This document shows, piece after piece, positions 8,761 to 18,036 of a stretch of DNA of 64,000 bases (position 1 is its first letter; every line of letters starts with the position of its first letter). Below the pieces are notes generated by a model. That model had not been told where the DNA came from, ran no database searches, and saw nothing but the letters and a program-made list of their open reading frames with translations. Source of the stretch: Patulibacter minatonensis DSM 18081 (GTDB lineage Bacteria > Actinomycetota > Thermoleophilia > Solirubrobacterales > Solirubrobacteraceae); NCBI RefSeq assembly GCF_000519325.1, contig NZ_KI912613.1:2207261-2271260 (forward strand), in the 5' to 3' direction. The position numbers and the translations under genes are program-made.

Positions 8761-8875
8761 ACCCGGGTCGCCGGTCCGCGGGCCGCCCCGAACCCCGACC
8801 ACCCACCGACCGGGTGACCCCGTCCTTCACCTGGGGTGAGGGACGCCGCCGACGGGTGAGGCGTCGGCCTCCCGC

Positions 8876-8910
8876 TCACCCCCGCGGGGGCCTAGCAGCC
8901 CCGGGGGTGA
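8876..8910. terminator. Nested inverted repeat (possible terminator)
   Basis: An eight-base outer stem (8876-8883 with 8903-8910, TCACCCCC/GGGGGTGA) encloses a five-base stem (8887-8891 with 8898-8902) and the loop CTAGCA. There is no T tract. It may end transcripts entering from either side; the 400 bases after it hold no gene. Confidence 0.4.
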
Positions 8911-9100
8911 GGTGAACGGCGCCGTGGTCGTCCCGACAGGCGCCCCGACGTCGTCCATCGGGCGCACGGCGACCGGCCCGGCGGGCGGGACGCTCCTCCT
9001 GTCCAGTCCACCGACGTCGCGACCGCCTCTCCTTGGGCGGTCGCGGCGCTCGGCGGACCGGACGGGCGTCGTCCTCACCGGCGGCGCCCTGACCGTCATC

Positions 9101-9276
9101 CCGGCCGGCCCACACCGACCGGACAGGACCCGGCCGGCCCACACCGACCGGGCAGGACCCCGGCCGGCCCACACCGTCCGGGCGACATCCCCGCCGGTGC
9201 ACCCCGGCAGGGCAGGACCCCGGCCGGCGACCCCGACCGGGCAGCACCCCGGCCGGCCCACACCGCCCGGGTCCAC
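9101..9276. repeat. Six imperfect 29-30-bp tandem repeats before urtA
   Basis: Units beginning CCGGCCGG start at about 9101, 9130, 9160, 9190, 9220 and 9249; most continue with CCACACCGACCGG and GGCAGGACC. They are head to tail without unique spacers. The array ends about 40 bases before the urtA start, so it lies in the promoter or 5' leader region of the urea transporter operon. Confidence 0.75.
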
Positions 9277-9318
9277 CGCCGGCCGGGTCCGCCCCGGCCG
9301 CCAACCCTGGAGGCCGTC

Positions 9319-10563
9319 GTGCCAGCACGACCGAAGCACCGCACCGCACGTACATGGATGGCGACCGGGCTGCTCTGCGCAGTCGGGATGTTCGCCACCG
9401 GCTGCGCCGGAGACGACGACACGACCACCGCGTCGAGCACCAGCGGCGGCAACACGATCAAGGTCGGCGTCCTGCACTCGCTGTCGGGCACGATGGCCAT
9501 CTCCGAGGTCTCGGTGAAGGACTCCGAGCTCCTCGCGATGGAGGAGATCAACGCCAAGGGCGGCGTGCTCGGCAAGAAGCTCGAGCCGGTCATCGAGGAC
9601 GGCGCGTCCGACTGGCCGACGTTCGCCGAGAAGGCCCAGAAGCTCATCTCGCAGGACAAGGTCGCAGCCACCTTCGGCGGCTGGACGTCGGCGTCGCGCA
9701 AGGCGATGCTCCCCGTCTTCGAGCGCAACAAGTCGCTCCTGTACTACCCGGTCCAGTACGAGGGCCTCGAGGCCTCGCCGTACATCTTCTACACCGGTGC
9801 GACGACCAACCAGCAGATCATCCCGGCGCTCGAGTACCTGAAGGAGCAGAAGAAGACGAAGACGATCTACCTCGTCGGCTCCGACTACGTCTTCCCGCGC
9901 ACCGCCAACAAGGAGATCAAGGCCTGGGCCAAGGCCAACGGCATGAAGGTCCTCGGCGAGGAGTACGCGCCGCTGGGCTCGACCGAGTTCTCGACGATCG
10001 TGAACAAGGTCAAGGCCGCGAAGCCCGACGCGATCTTCAACACCCTGAACGGCGACTCGAACGTCGCGTTCTTCAAGCAGCTCGAGGGCGCCGGCCTGCC
10101 GTCGAGCAAGCTGCCGGTCGTCTCCGTCTCGGTCGCCGAGGACGAGGTCCGTGGCATCGGCGCCTCGAAGGTCAAGGGCCAGCTCGTGGCGTGGAACTAC
10201 TACCAGACGACCAAGGGCGCGACGAACGACGCGTTCGTCAAGGCGTACAAGGCGAAGTACGGCCAGAAGCGCGTCACCGACGACCCGATCGAGGCCGGCT
10301 ACGTCGGCGTGAAGCTCTGGGCCGCCGCGGTCGAGAAGGCCGGCTCCACCGACCCCGAGAAGGTCAAGGCCGCGTCCAAGGGCCTGACGATGGACGCCCC
10401 CGAGGGCAAGGTCACGATCGACGGCGAGAACCAGCACATCTACAAGACCGCCCGGATCGGCGTCATCAACGACAAGGGCCTGATCGACACGGTCTGGGAG
10501 TCCAAGGGCCCGATCAAGCCCGACCCGTTCCTGAAGACCTACCCCTGGGCCGAGGGCCTCTAG
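9319..10563 (+). CDS. urtA: Urea/short-chain amide ABC transporter substrate-binding lipoprotein
   Basis: The 414-residue extracytoplasmic solute-binding protein belongs to the branched-chain amino acid/amide (HAAT) superfamily. A lipobox FATGC puts the lipidated Cys at residue 29. The mature part starts [19 protein letters not shown], continues with [21 protein letters not shown], and carries [12 protein letters not shown] and [14 protein letters not shown], typical of UrtA/FmdD proteins that bind urea or short amides. The GTG start follows a CTGGAGG ribosome site. Codon use is unusually strongly biased to AAG, CTC and GTC, consistent with high expression. It heads urtABCDE. Urea is the likely ligand, but formamide/acetamide binding cannot be excluded since no urease or amidase gene is nearby. 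Confidence 0.93.
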   Translation: MPARPKHRTARTWMATGLLCAVGMFATGCAGDDDTTTASSTSGGNTIKVGVLHSLSGTMAISEVSVKDSELLAMEEINAKGGVLGKKLEPVIEDGASDWPTFAEKAQKLISQDKVAATFGGWTSASRKAMLPVFERNKSLLYYPVQYEGLEASPYIFYTGATTNQQIIPALEYLKEQKKTKTIYLVGSDYVFPRTANKEIKAWAKANGMKVLGEEYAPLGSTEFSTIVNKVKAAKPDAIFNTLNGDSNVAFFKQLEGAGLPSSKLPVVSVSVAEDEVRGIGASKVKGQLVAWNYYQTTKGATNDAFVKAYKAKYGQKRVTDDPIEAGYVGVKLWAAAVEKAGSTDPEKVKAASKGLTMDAPEGKVTIDGENQHIYKTARIGVINDKGLIDTVWESKGPIKPDPFLKTYPWAEGL

Positions 10564-10608
10564 GACGGACCCGGAGGCCGGTCGCGGCCGCCCGGATCCC
10601 ACCCGACC

Positions 10609-10645
10609 GTCCGGGCCGGCGCGCACGCAGCGCGCCGGCCCGGAC
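10609..10645 (+). terminator. 16-bp perfect hairpin between urtA and urtB
   Basis: Bases 10609-10624 and 10630-10645 form a perfect 16-base stem (all but one pair G-C) with a five-base loop ACGCA, starting 46 bases after the urtA stop. No T tract follows. Such structures after binding-protein genes often stabilise the upstream message or partly terminate transcription, giving excess binding protein over permease. Confidence 0.65.
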
Positions 10646-10742
10646 ACGGTGCCGGCGGCGACGCCCCGGCGCCTGCGTCGTGGGACCGGGGTGCCTCGTC
10701 CACCCGACCTCCGCCCGTCCCGGCCACCCGAAAGGAGCCCCC

Positions 10743-11633
10743 GTGGAACAGCTGCTCTCCCAGATCTTCGTCGGTCTCAGCATCGGCTCGATCCTGCTGC
10801 TCGTCGCGCTCGGCCTGACGTTCACGTTCGGCCAGATGGGCGTCATCAACATGGCGCACGGCGAGTTCATCATGGCCGGCGCGTACACGACCTACGTGCT
10901 GCAGCAGGCGCTCGGCGACGGCGCGACCGCCACCGCCTTCCTCCTCGCCATCCCGGTCGCGCTCGTCGTCGCCGGCACCATGGGCCTGCTCCTCGAGGTC
11001 CTCCTCATCAAGCGGCTCTACGGGCGACCGCTCGACACGCTGCTGGTCACCTGGGGCGTCGCCCTGATCCTCCAGCAGGCCGCCCGTGACATCTTCGGCG
11101 CCCAGAACGTCGAGGTGAAGAGCCCCGGCTGGCTCGACGGCGGCACCACCCTGATCGGCGTCGACGTCGCCTACAACCGGCTCTTCATCATGGCCCTCGC
11201 GGTCGCCGCGACCGCCGGCGCCTGGTACGTCGTGTCGAAGCTCAAGCAGGGCCGCCGGATGCGCGCGGTCATGCAGAACCGGCAGCTCGCCGCGGCCTCG
11301 GGCGTGAAGACCGCGAGCGTCGACCGCCGCACGTTCTTCCTCGGCTCCGGCCTCGCCGGCGTCGCGGGCGTCGCGCTGACCCAGCTCGGCTCGGTCGGCC
11401 CGACGCTCGGCACGAACTACATCATCGACGCGTTCCTGGTCGTCGTCGCCGGCGGGCTCGGGAAGCTCCGCGGCGCCGTGATCGCGGCCGTCGTCCTCGG
11501 GCTCTGCAACTCGCTGATCGAGTACTGGACCGAGGCCAGCCTGGCGAAGGTCATCGTCTTCGCGCTGATCGTCGCGTTCCTGCAGTTCCGGCCACAGGGC
11601 ATCGTCGCCCAGGAGACGAGGGGTCTCGCATGA
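10743..11633 (+). CDS. urtB: Urea ABC transporter permease UrtB
   Basis: The 296-residue inner-membrane permease is of LivH type, with about eight hydrophobic helices. Family segments are GLSIGSILLLVALGLTFTFG and the signature GVINMAHGEFIMAGAY near the N terminus, plus RRMRAVMQNRQLAAASGVKT in the cytoplasmic loop that contacts the ATPases. It is the short form and lacks the N-terminal periplasmic extension seen in many proteobacterial UrtB proteins. The GTG start at 10743 has a strong AAAGGAG site. The stop overlaps the urtC start by four bases (ATGA). Confidence 0.93.
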   Translation: MEQLLSQIFVGLSIGSILLLVALGLTFTFGQMGVINMAHGEFIMAGAYTTYVLQQALGDGATATAFLLAIPVALVVAGTMGLLLEVLLIKRLYGRPLDTLLVTWGVALILQQAARDIFGAQNVEVKSPGWLDGGTTLIGVDVAYNRLFIMALAVAATAGAWYVVSKLKQGRRMRAVMQNRQLAAASGVKTASVDRRTFFLGSGLAGVAGVALTQLGSVGPTLGTNYIIDAFLVVVAGGLGKLRGAVIAAVVLGLCNSLIEYWTEASLAKVIVFALIVAFLQFRPQGIVAQETRGLA

Positions 11634-12826
11634 ACACGTCCACGGACACCACCGGCGCGGCGAAGGCCGCGCCGGCCGGCGGGACGGGCACGCCCGGTCC
11701 CGGCTGGTTCAAGCGCCGCGTGATCGGTACGAAGGCCGACGTCGTGCCCCGGATCACCTTCGCGGTCGTCGCGTTCCTGCTGATCGTCGTCGCGCCGGGG
11801 ATGCTCACCGCGTTCCGGCTCGACCTGCTCGCGAAGTACCTCGTCTTCGCGATCGTCGCGGTCGGGATCGCGCTGGCCTGGGGGCGCGGCGGGATGCTCG
11901 TCCTCGGCCAGGGCCTGTTCTTCGGCCTCGGCGGCTACGTCATGGCGATGCACCTCCAGTTGGCGGACGCCGGACCGGGGGAGAAGCCGATGTTCATGAG
12001 CCTCACCGGCGCCTCCGACCTGCCGGGGCTGTGGGAGCCGTTCCGCTCCCCGGTCTTCACCCTGGTGATGGTCGTCGCCCTGCCGATGGCCGTCGCGACG
12101 CTCCTCGGGCTGCTCGTCTTCCGCAGCCGCGTCCGCGGGCCGTACTTCGCGATCCTGACCCAGGCGCTCGCCGCGGCGTTCGTGATCCTCCTCGTCGGCC
12201 AGCAGGACCTGACGGGCGGCACGAACGGCCTGACGGTCTCCACGTTCTTCGGCCTGGACCTGGCGAAGAACAGCGACAAGCTGACGCTCTACTTCATCGT
12301 GCTCGCGGTCCTGCTGGTCGTCTTCCTGATCGCCCGGCAGATGGTCAAGAGCCGCTACGGCCAGCTGCTCGTCGCGGTCCGGGACGGGGAGGACCGCGTG
12401 CGGTTCCTCGGCTACAGCCCGACGACGGTGAAGGTCGTGGCGTTCGCGACCGCCGCCGGCATGGCGGGCGTCGCCGGGGCGCTGTTCGTGCCGATCGTCG
12501 GGATCATCTCGCCGACGTCGCTCGGCATCGTGCCGTCGATCGAGATGGTCATCTGGGTCGCCGTCGGCGGCCGGGTCTCGATGGCCGGGGCGATCGCGGG
12601 TGCGCTGCTCGTGAACTTCGCGAAGACGGAGCTCAGCGAGGCGATGCCCTCCGGCTGGCTCTACGCGCAGGGCCTGCTGTTCATCCTCGTCGTCGCGTTC
12701 GCGCCGCGCGGGCTGGCGGGCGTCGGCGACTGGTGGCGCGAGAACCGCGACCGCTTCGACCGCTTCCGACCCGGGGCACGCACGGCCGCACCCGCGTCCG
12801 GCGCGGCCGCGGGGGAGGGCGCATGA
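11630..12826 (+). CDS. urtC: Urea ABC transporter permease UrtC
   Basis: The 398-residue LivM-type permease is partner to UrtB in the membrane pore. After an Ala/Gly-rich N-terminal tail of about 25 residues come roughly ten TM helices. The loop with DGEDRVRFLGYSPTTVKVVA corresponds to the EAA-like coupling region, and GRGGMLVLGQGLFFGLGGY is the family N-terminal signature (LSLGHGLFFGLGAY type). The start overlaps the urtB stop in ATGA. The stop overlaps a possible 21-codon ORF that bridges to urtD. Confidence 0.92.
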   Translation: MNTSTDTTGAAKAAPAGGTGTPGPGWFKRRVIGTKADVVPRITFAVVAFLLIVVAPGMLTAFRLDLLAKYLVFAIVAVGIALAWGRGGMLVLGQGLFFGLGGYVMAMHLQLADAGPGEKPMFMSLTGASDLPGLWEPFRSPVFTLVMVVALPMAVATLLGLLVFRSRVRGPYFAILTQALAAAFVILLVGQQDLTGGTNGLTVSTFFGLDLAKNSDKLTLYFIVLAVLLVVFLIARQMVKSRYGQLLVAVRDGEDRVRFLGYSPTTVKVVAFATAAGMAGVAGALFVPIVGIISPTSLGIVPSIEMVIWVAVGGRVSMAGAIAGALLVNFAKTELSEAMPSGWLYAQGLLFILVVAFAPRGLAGVGDWWRENRDRFDRFRPGARTAAPASGAAAGEGA

Positions 12827-12888
12827 GCCGCCGCACGACCACCGGGGCGCCGAGCGCCGGGGACCACCGGACCGCGAGGCACGCATGA
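12823..12888 (+). CDS. Possible 21-residue bridging ORF between urtC and urtD
   Basis: An ORF encoding MSRRTTTGAPSAGDHRTARHA starts in ATGA at the urtC stop and ends in ATGA at the urtD start. The composition is basic and polar with no domain. It could be a real small protein, but more likely it carries ribosomes across the 58-base gap by translational coupling. The double four-base overlap is visible; its use is inference. Confidence 0.35.
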   Translation: MSRRTTTGAPSAGDHRTARHA

Positions 12889-13736
12889 GCACCGACACGG
12901 CGACCGCGGCTCCCACCCGGCGCGACCCGACGGCCCCCTGGCCGATCCTGCAGATCCGCGGGCTGGGGGTGACGTTCGGCGGCTTCCAGGCGCTGACCGA
13001 CGTCGACCTCGACGCGCGGCAGGGTGAGGTCCACTTCCTGATCGGCCCCAACGGCGCCGGCAAGACGACGCTCGTCGACATCATCACCGGCCTCACGAAG
13101 CCGACGACGGGGTCGGTGAGGTTCGACGACGTCGAGCTCACCGGCCACAAGGAGCACCGGATCGTCCACCTCGGCGTCGGGCGCTCGTTCCAGGCGGCGA
13201 CGGTCTTCGAGGCGCTGACCGTCGCGGAGAACCTCGACATCGCCGCGAGCTTCCGCATGGGCCTGCGCGGCCTGCTCCGGCAGGCGCGCGGCCGGCGGCC
13301 GGAGGTCGCGGAGGCGCTCGAGGTCACCGGCCTCCACGACGTCGCCGACCGCCCCGCGGGCGCGCTCGCCCACGGCCAGAAGCAGTGGCTCGAGATCGGG
13401 ATGCTCCTGACCCAGAAGCCGCGGCTCCTGCTGCTCGACGAGCCCGTCGCCGGCATGAGCCCCGACGAGCGGACCCGCACGGGCGACCTCGTCCGCTACG
13501 TCGCGAAGGACTGCACGGTCCTCGTCGTCGAGCACGACATGGACTTCATGCGGCGGTTCGCCGACCGCGTGACCGTCCTGCACGAGGGGAAGGTCCTGAA
13601 GGCGGACGCGACGGTCGCCGAGGTCCAGGCCGACCCGGTCGTCCAGGAGGTCTACATCGGCCGTGCGAAGGACGACCGCAACTCGGTCTCGCGGGCGGCC
13701 GCGGCGACCGACACCACGACGGAGGAGACGGCATGA
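12885..13736 (+). CDS. urtD: Urea ABC transporter ATP-binding protein UrtD
   Basis: The 283-residue ATPase is of LivG class. The Walker A GPNGAGKTTL is near residue 54, the Q loop is in GVGRSFQAATVFEALTV, the signature LAHGQKQWLEIGM is typical of UrtD, Walker B is RLLLLDEPVAGMSPDE, and VVEHDMDFMRRFADRVTVL carries the switch His. A Thr/Ala-rich tail of about 20 residues follows the domain. It should form the ATPase heterodimer with UrtE on UrtBC. The ATG overlaps the small bridging ORF, and the stop overlaps urtE. Confidence 0.93.
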   Translation: MSTDTATAAPTRRDPTAPWPILQIRGLGVTFGGFQALTDVDLDARQGEVHFLIGPNGAGKTTLVDIITGLTKPTTGSVRFDDVELTGHKEHRIVHLGVGRSFQAATVFEALTVAENLDIAASFRMGLRGLLRQARGRRPEVAEALEVTGLHDVADRPAGALAHGQKQWLEIGMLLTQKPRLLLLDEPVAGMSPDERTRTGDLVRYVAKDCTVLVVEHDMDFMRRFADRVTVLHEGKVLKADATVAEVQADPVVQEVYIGRAKDDRNSVSRAAAATDTTTEETA

Positions 13737-14431
13737 GGCTCGCGGCCACCAGGCTCGACGTCGCCCACGGGCGCACGCAGGTCCTGTTCGACGTGGACAT
13801 GGCCTTCGAGGAGGGCGGCAGCACGTGCATCCTCGGGCGCAACGGCGCCGGGAAGACGTCCTTGATGAACGCGATCATGGGCGTCCTGCCGGTGCGCTCG
13901 GGCACGGTCACGCTCGACGGGGACGACATCACCGGCAAGGCGCCGTGGGACCGCGTGCACGCCGGGATCGGCTACGCGCCGCAGGAGCGCTCGGGCTTCG
14001 GCGGCATGTCCGTCGCCGAGAACCTCGCGGTCGTGCTCGAGGCCCGCAAGGGTGCGAAGCGCTCCGACATCGACGAGGTCCTCGACCTCTTCCCGCGCCT
14101 GAAGCCGCTGCTCAAGCGCCCGGTCGCGTTCCTCTCCGGCGGCCAGCGCCAGCAGCTCGCGATCGCCCGCGCGCTCCTGACGAAGCCCCGGCTGCTCCTG
14201 CTCGACGAACCGACCGAGGGCATCCAGCCGTCGATCGTCGCCGAGATCGAGGAGTCGATCCTGGCGCTGCGCGACCGCGACGGCATCGGCCTCTTGATCG
14301 CCGAGCAGTACGTCGAGATGGCGCTCCGGATGGCCGAGGACTACGTCGTGCTCGAGGCCGGTCACGTCGTCGCGAGCGGGAGGACCGCGGACATGGACGA
14401 GGCCGCGGCCGGGAAGCTGCTGGCGATCTGA
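13733..14431 (+). CDS. urtE: Urea ABC transporter ATP-binding protein UrtE
   Basis: The 232-residue LivF-type ATPase has the usual UrtE length. It shows Walker A GRNGAGKTSLMNAIMG, the region GYAPQERSGFGGMSVAENL, signature FLSGGQRQQLAIARALL, Walker B LLLLDEPTEGIQPSIV and switch His region LIAEQYVEMALRMA (the usual His is replaced by Gln in this family). The ATG overlaps the urtD stop by four bases. It is the last gene of the operon and is followed by a strong hairpin terminator. Confidence 0.93.
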   Translation: MRLAATRLDVAHGRTQVLFDVDMAFEEGGSTCILGRNGAGKTSLMNAIMGVLPVRSGTVTLDGDDITGKAPWDRVHAGIGYAPQERSGFGGMSVAENLAVVLEARKGAKRSDIDEVLDLFPRLKPLLKRPVAFLSGGQRQQLAIARALLTKPRLLLLDEPTEGIQPSIVAEIEESILALRDRDGIGLLIAEQYVEMALRMAEDYVVLEAGHVVASGRTADMDEAAAGKLLAI

Positions 14432-14460
14432 CGCCCCGGCCCGGTCCGGCCGCACGGCGT

Positions 14461-14498
14461 CGCGGTCGCCGCCAGAGGGGGGAGTGGCGGCGACCGCG
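14461..14498 (+). terminator. Terminator hairpin after the urt operon
   Basis: A perfect 14-base stem (14461-14474 with 14485-14498) has the ten-base loop GAGGGGGGAG, 30 bases after the urtE stop. It lacks a T run, as is common in high-G+C actinobacteria. The remaining 277 bases to the next gene contain no recognisable gene. Confidence 0.7.
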
Positions 14499-14775
14499 TG
14501 GGGAGCGGGGGACTCCGGTGCGGTGGCCGGGTCGCACCCGTGGGGGCGGGCGGGACGGCCCCGATGGTGCGGGCCGGACGGGGGGATCCGGGAACCGCGG
14601 GCGGGACAGGCCGTGGGATCAATGTATGCGCCACGCGTGCCGTCGTGGCCGGTCTCTCACGACCTCCTCATGGTCCGCGGCGGCCCCGGCGGCGGCGTCG
14701 GGACCATCGGGTACGATCCGCGCGCCGTGCAGCGTCGGCGGGTCCCGTCCGCGACGCGTCGCGGTTCCGCGGGCC

Positions 14776-16386
14776 GTGCCCGGTGCCCGTCAGAAGCCCG
14801 CCGTGCCGTCCCGACCGTCCTCGCCCCGACACCCGCGGCCCCGAGTCCGCCCGCCCCGGTCGTCGTCGCGCCCAGCCCGTCCGTCACCCCGCGCGCTGGT
14901 GGCGGTCGTGGTCGCCCTGCTCGCGGCCGTCCTCGTGGTCGTCGGCCCCCGCGCCGCGACCCCGGAGGCCGGCGCCGCCGCCGTCCCGCCGGACTGCCTG
15001 CGCGCCAACGCGGGTCCGAACAGCACCCAGGCGCTCCGGACGGAGGTCTCGCCCGACGGCGTCGTCGTCCCCGAGCGGGTCTCGCTCGCCACGCAGCGGA
15101 TCGGGCTCGGCGCCTGGAGCTACTTCGGCGACCAGCGCTCCGTCGTCTTCGGGCCGTGGATCTACACGGGCTGGATCACGACGACGGGCCTCGTCCGCGT
15201 CGGCCGCTTCAAGCCCGGCGCCGCGAAGCCCGTCCAGACCGTCACGCTGGGCCGCACCGGCAGCGACGACCACAACAACCCGAGCCTGATGGTCACGTCG
15301 AAGGGCCGGATCGCCGCGTTCTTCAGCCCGCACTCCGGGCGGTATCTGCCCCACGGCACCGCGGCGCAGCTCTACTACCGCTTCACCGAGAAGCCGGGTG
15401 CGATCAAGGACTGGACGCCCGCGAAGCCGCTCCCGGTCAACGCGCCCGGACAGCTCGGGTTCACCTACCCCAACCCGATCGGGCTGAGCGCCGACAAGAC
15501 CTTCCTCGCGTGGCGCGGCGGCTGCTGGAAGCCGACGTTCGCCCTGCGCGAGGGCACGACGTGGGGGCCGGCGCGGGAGATCGTGCAGGGGCCGTCGGGC
15601 CAGCGCCCGTACGCGAAGTACGCGGCCGGCCTGCCCGGAAGCGGCGTCGTCCACATGTGTTACACGGAGAGCCACCCGAAGCAGAGCAGGACGGGGATCC
15701 ACTGCCTCGAGTACAAGGACCGCCGCTTCAGCAAGGCGGACGGCACGCGCGTCGCGGGCCTCTCGGAGCTCCCGATCCCGGCGGCGAACGGGGACTCCGT
15801 CTACCCGTATGACCCGAAGCTCGGGAAGGCGTGGGTGATGGACGTCGGCGACGACGGCCAGGGGCGCCCCGTCGTGCTCTTCTCCGTCGGCTACTACCGG
15901 ACGTGGCAGCGCTTCATGTACGGCCGGTGGACGGGGACCCGGTGGCAGGTCACCGAGATCACCCCGGCGTTCTCCGACAACAAGCAGCGCCACACCGCGG
16001 GGCTGTTCGAGACGGGCGGCATGACGCTCGACCCGCAGGACCCGGGCACGGTCTACCTCGGGCGCGTGATCGACCACCGCGCGAAGGTCGAGAAGTGGGT
16101 CACGCCCGACCAGGGGCTCACGTGGCAGCGGGCGCAGCGGATCAGCCCGACCGGGCAGAACTGCTTCCGGCCGACGGCGACGGTCCTGAAGGGCGGGACG
16201 ACCGTCCTCATGGTCTGCGGGACCCTCCGCAGCTGGACGAGCTTCGACACGAAGATCCTCGCCGTGACGCTCGGTCCGCCCGGGTCGACCCCGCCACCGG
16301 CGGACCCGACGCCGAACCGCAACCCGCCGGTGACGACGCCGGCGGTCCCGTCGGCGCCGGCCGCGTCGCCGACGCCCGTGGGCTGA
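14776..16386 (+). CDS. Secreted BNR/sialidase-like beta-propeller protein
   Basis: The 536-residue exported protein has a basic N-terminal tail, a hydrophobic signal segment (ALVAVVVALLAAVLVVVG) and a mature region rich in Asp-box-like repeats such as TGSDDHNNPSLMVTSKG, YPNPIGLSADKTFLAWRGG and VTPDQGLTWQRAQRI, typical of BNR-repeat/sialidase-fold proteins. No complete sialidase catalytic set is evident, so glycan binding or hydrolysis is only possible. The C terminus is a Pro/Thr/Ala-rich tail. The start is uncertain: GTG 14776 and GTG 14803 both give a usable signal peptide. A TACGAT box at 14712-14717 stands nine bases before a GTG (14727) that is in a different frame, which is odd. Confidence 0.7.
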   Translation: MPGARQKPAVPSRPSSPRHPRPRVRPPRSSSRPARPSPRALVAVVVALLAAVLVVVGPRAATPEAGAAAVPPDCLRANAGPNSTQALRTEVSPDGVVVPERVSLATQRIGLGAWSYFGDQRSVVFGPWIYTGWITTTGLVRVGRFKPGAAKPVQTVTLGRTGSDDHNNPSLMVTSKGRIAAFFSPHSGRYLPHGTAAQLYYRFTEKPGAIKDWTPAKPLPVNAPGQLGFTYPNPIGLSADKTFLAWRGGCWKPTFALREGTTWGPAREIVQGPSGQRPYAKYAAGLPGSGVVHMCYTESHPKQSRTGIHCLEYKDRRFSKADGTRVAGLSELPIPAANGDSVYPYDPKLGKAWVMDVGDDGQGRPVVLFSVGYYRTWQRFMYGRWTGTRWQVTEITPAFSDNKQRHTAGLFETGGMTLDPQDPGTVYLGRVIDHRAKVEKWVTPDQGLTWQRAQRISPTGQNCFRPTATVLKGGTTVLMVCGTLRSWTSFDTKILAVTLGPPGSTPPPADPTPNRNPPVTTPAVPSAPAASPTPVG

Positions 16387-16480
16387 CGGACGCCGGCGGG
16401 CCGGTCGGCACGGGCCGGGCACCCCGAACGAGCATCATGGGTCGAGGACGCGGCGCCCCGACGTCCCCCAGGAGCACCGC

Positions 16481-17980
16481 ATGTCCGCCGACCGTCCCGA
16501 GCCCCCACCCCACGCCGCGTCGACGGGCGCCGCAGCGTCGTCCGCCGCCACCGCGCCCACGGCAGACGCGCCCCCGCCCGCCCTCGAGCGCATGACCCCG
16601 CGCGCCTGGGCCGTCCTCCTCGTCCTCTCCGGCGCGATCTTCCTGGAGGGCCTCGACGTCTCGATGATGGGGGTCGCGCTGCCGTCGATCCGCGAGGACC
16701 TCGACCTCTCGACCGCCACGCTGCAGTGGGTCGTCAGCGCGTACGTGCTCGGCTACGGCGGGTTCGTCCTGCTCGGCGGGCGCGCCGCGGACCTCCTCGG
16801 ACGCCGCAGGATGTTCCTCCTGTGGTTGTCGATCTTCCTCGTCTTCTCCGGCCTCGGCGGGCTCGCGCAGGACGGGCCGACGCTGATCGCCGCGCGCTTC
16901 GTCACCGGGGTCGCCGCGGGGTTCATGACGCCGGCGGGCCTCTCGATCATCACGACGAGCTTCGCGGCCGGCGACGCCCGCAACCGCGCGCTGATCGTCT
17001 ACGGCGCCGCGGGGGCGGCCGGCTTCTCGATGGGCATGGTCGCGGGCGGCCTCCTGACCTCGATCGGCTGGCGCTGGGTCTTCTTCGCGCCCGTCGTGAT
17101 GGCGGCCGGCATCCTCGTCGTCGCGCTCCGGATCCTCCCCGAGACCGCCCGGCCCGCGCGCGTCCGCCAGCGGGTCGACGTGGGCGGGGCGGTGACGGTC
17201 ACCGCGGCGATGCTGCTCCTCGTGTTCGGGGTCGTCCGCGCTCCGGACGTCGACGCGGTCCTGACCGTCGCGACGCTGCTCGCCAGCGGCGTCCTCTTGG
17301 CCGCGTTCGTCGCGATCGAGCGACGCGCCCCTGCACCGCTGCTCCGCCTCGGGATCCTCCGCACCGGCGCGCTCGTGCGGTCGAACGTCGGGGCCGTGCT
17401 CTTCATGGGCGCGTTCGTGGGCTTCCAGTTCATCGTCGTCCTCTACCTGCAGGAGCTCCGCGGCTGGACGCCCCTGGAGACCGGTCTCGCGCTCCTGGTC
17501 TGCGGGATCGACGTCGTGCTCGCCCCGACGTTGACACCGCGCCTGGTGCGCCGGTTCGGCAACCTCGCCGTCCTCGTCGCGGGCATGGTCGTGGCCGCCG
17601 TCGCCTACGCCTCGTTCATCGGGATCGGCGCCGACCGCACGTACCTCGCGATGCTGCCGACGTTCGTCCTGATCGGGATCGCGTTCGCGCTCACCTACGG
17701 GCCCCTCGCGATCGCCGCGACGGAGCACGCTCCGGACGACGAGCAGGGCCTCGCCAGCGCGCTCCTGAACATGGCGATCCAGTTCGGCGCGGCCCTCGGG
17801 GTCGCGGCGGTGACGATGGTCGACGTGGCCGCGACGGGCGGACCCGGCTCGCACGCCGGCCTGCTGGACGGCTACCGGGCGGCGCTCGTCGTCCCGGTCG
17901 TCGCGGTCGCGCTCGGTGCGGCGATCGCGGGCTACGGGCTGCTGCGCGGACGCCGGGCCCCGATCGCGGCCGGCGCGTAG
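16481..17980 (+). CDS. MFS transporter, DHA2 (EmrB/QacA) family, 14 TM
   Basis: The 499-residue integral membrane protein has about 14 predicted helices. Signatures are LEGLDVSMMGVALPSIREDL in helix 1, WVVSAYVLGYGGFVLLGGRA followed by DLLGRRRMFL (motif A loop), RFVTGVAAGFMTPAGLSII and GAAGAAGFSMGMVAGGLLTS (motif C of drug antiporters). These define proton-coupled exporters of hydrophobic drugs or metabolites. A 35-residue Pro/Ala-rich cytoplasmic tail precedes helix 1. The ATG follows an AGGAGCACCGC ribosome site. No regulator gene is adjacent; the substrate is unknown. Confidence 0.9.
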   Translation: MSADRPEPPPHAASTGAAASSAATAPTADAPPPALERMTPRAWAVLLVLSGAIFLEGLDVSMMGVALPSIREDLDLSTATLQWVVSAYVLGYGGFVLLGGRAADLLGRRRMFLLWLSIFLVFSGLGGLAQDGPTLIAARFVTGVAAGFMTPAGLSIITTSFAAGDARNRALIVYGAAGAAGFSMGMVAGGLLTSIGWRWVFFAPVVMAAGILVVALRILPETARPARVRQRVDVGGAVTVTAAMLLLVFGVVRAPDVDAVLTVATLLASGVLLAAFVAIERRAPAPLLRLGILRTGALVRSNVGAVLFMGAFVGFQFIVVLYLQELRGWTPLETGLALLVCGIDVVLAPTLTPRLVRRFGNLAVLVAGMVVAAVAYASFIGIGADRTYLAMLPTFVLIGIAFALTYGPLAIAATEHAPDDEQGLASALLNMAIQFGAALGVAAVTMVDVAATGGPGSHAGLLDGYRAALVVPVVAVALGAAIAGYGLLRGRRAPIAAGA

Positions 17981-18036
17981 GGTTCGAAGGAGGATCGTGG
18001 TCCGCGTCGGCCGCCCGGCGGGCCGACGCCACCGGG

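Noticed and set aside
9101-9276. Possible CRISPR array (29-30-bp repeats)
   Set aside because: Units are contiguous and imperfect with no unique spacers, and no cas genes are present.
14727-15812. Leaderless gene from GTG 14727 after TACGAT
   Set aside because: The frame is different from the beta-propeller gene, its product is Arg/Pro-rich without a domain, and it overlaps that gene fully; the box may still be a promoter.
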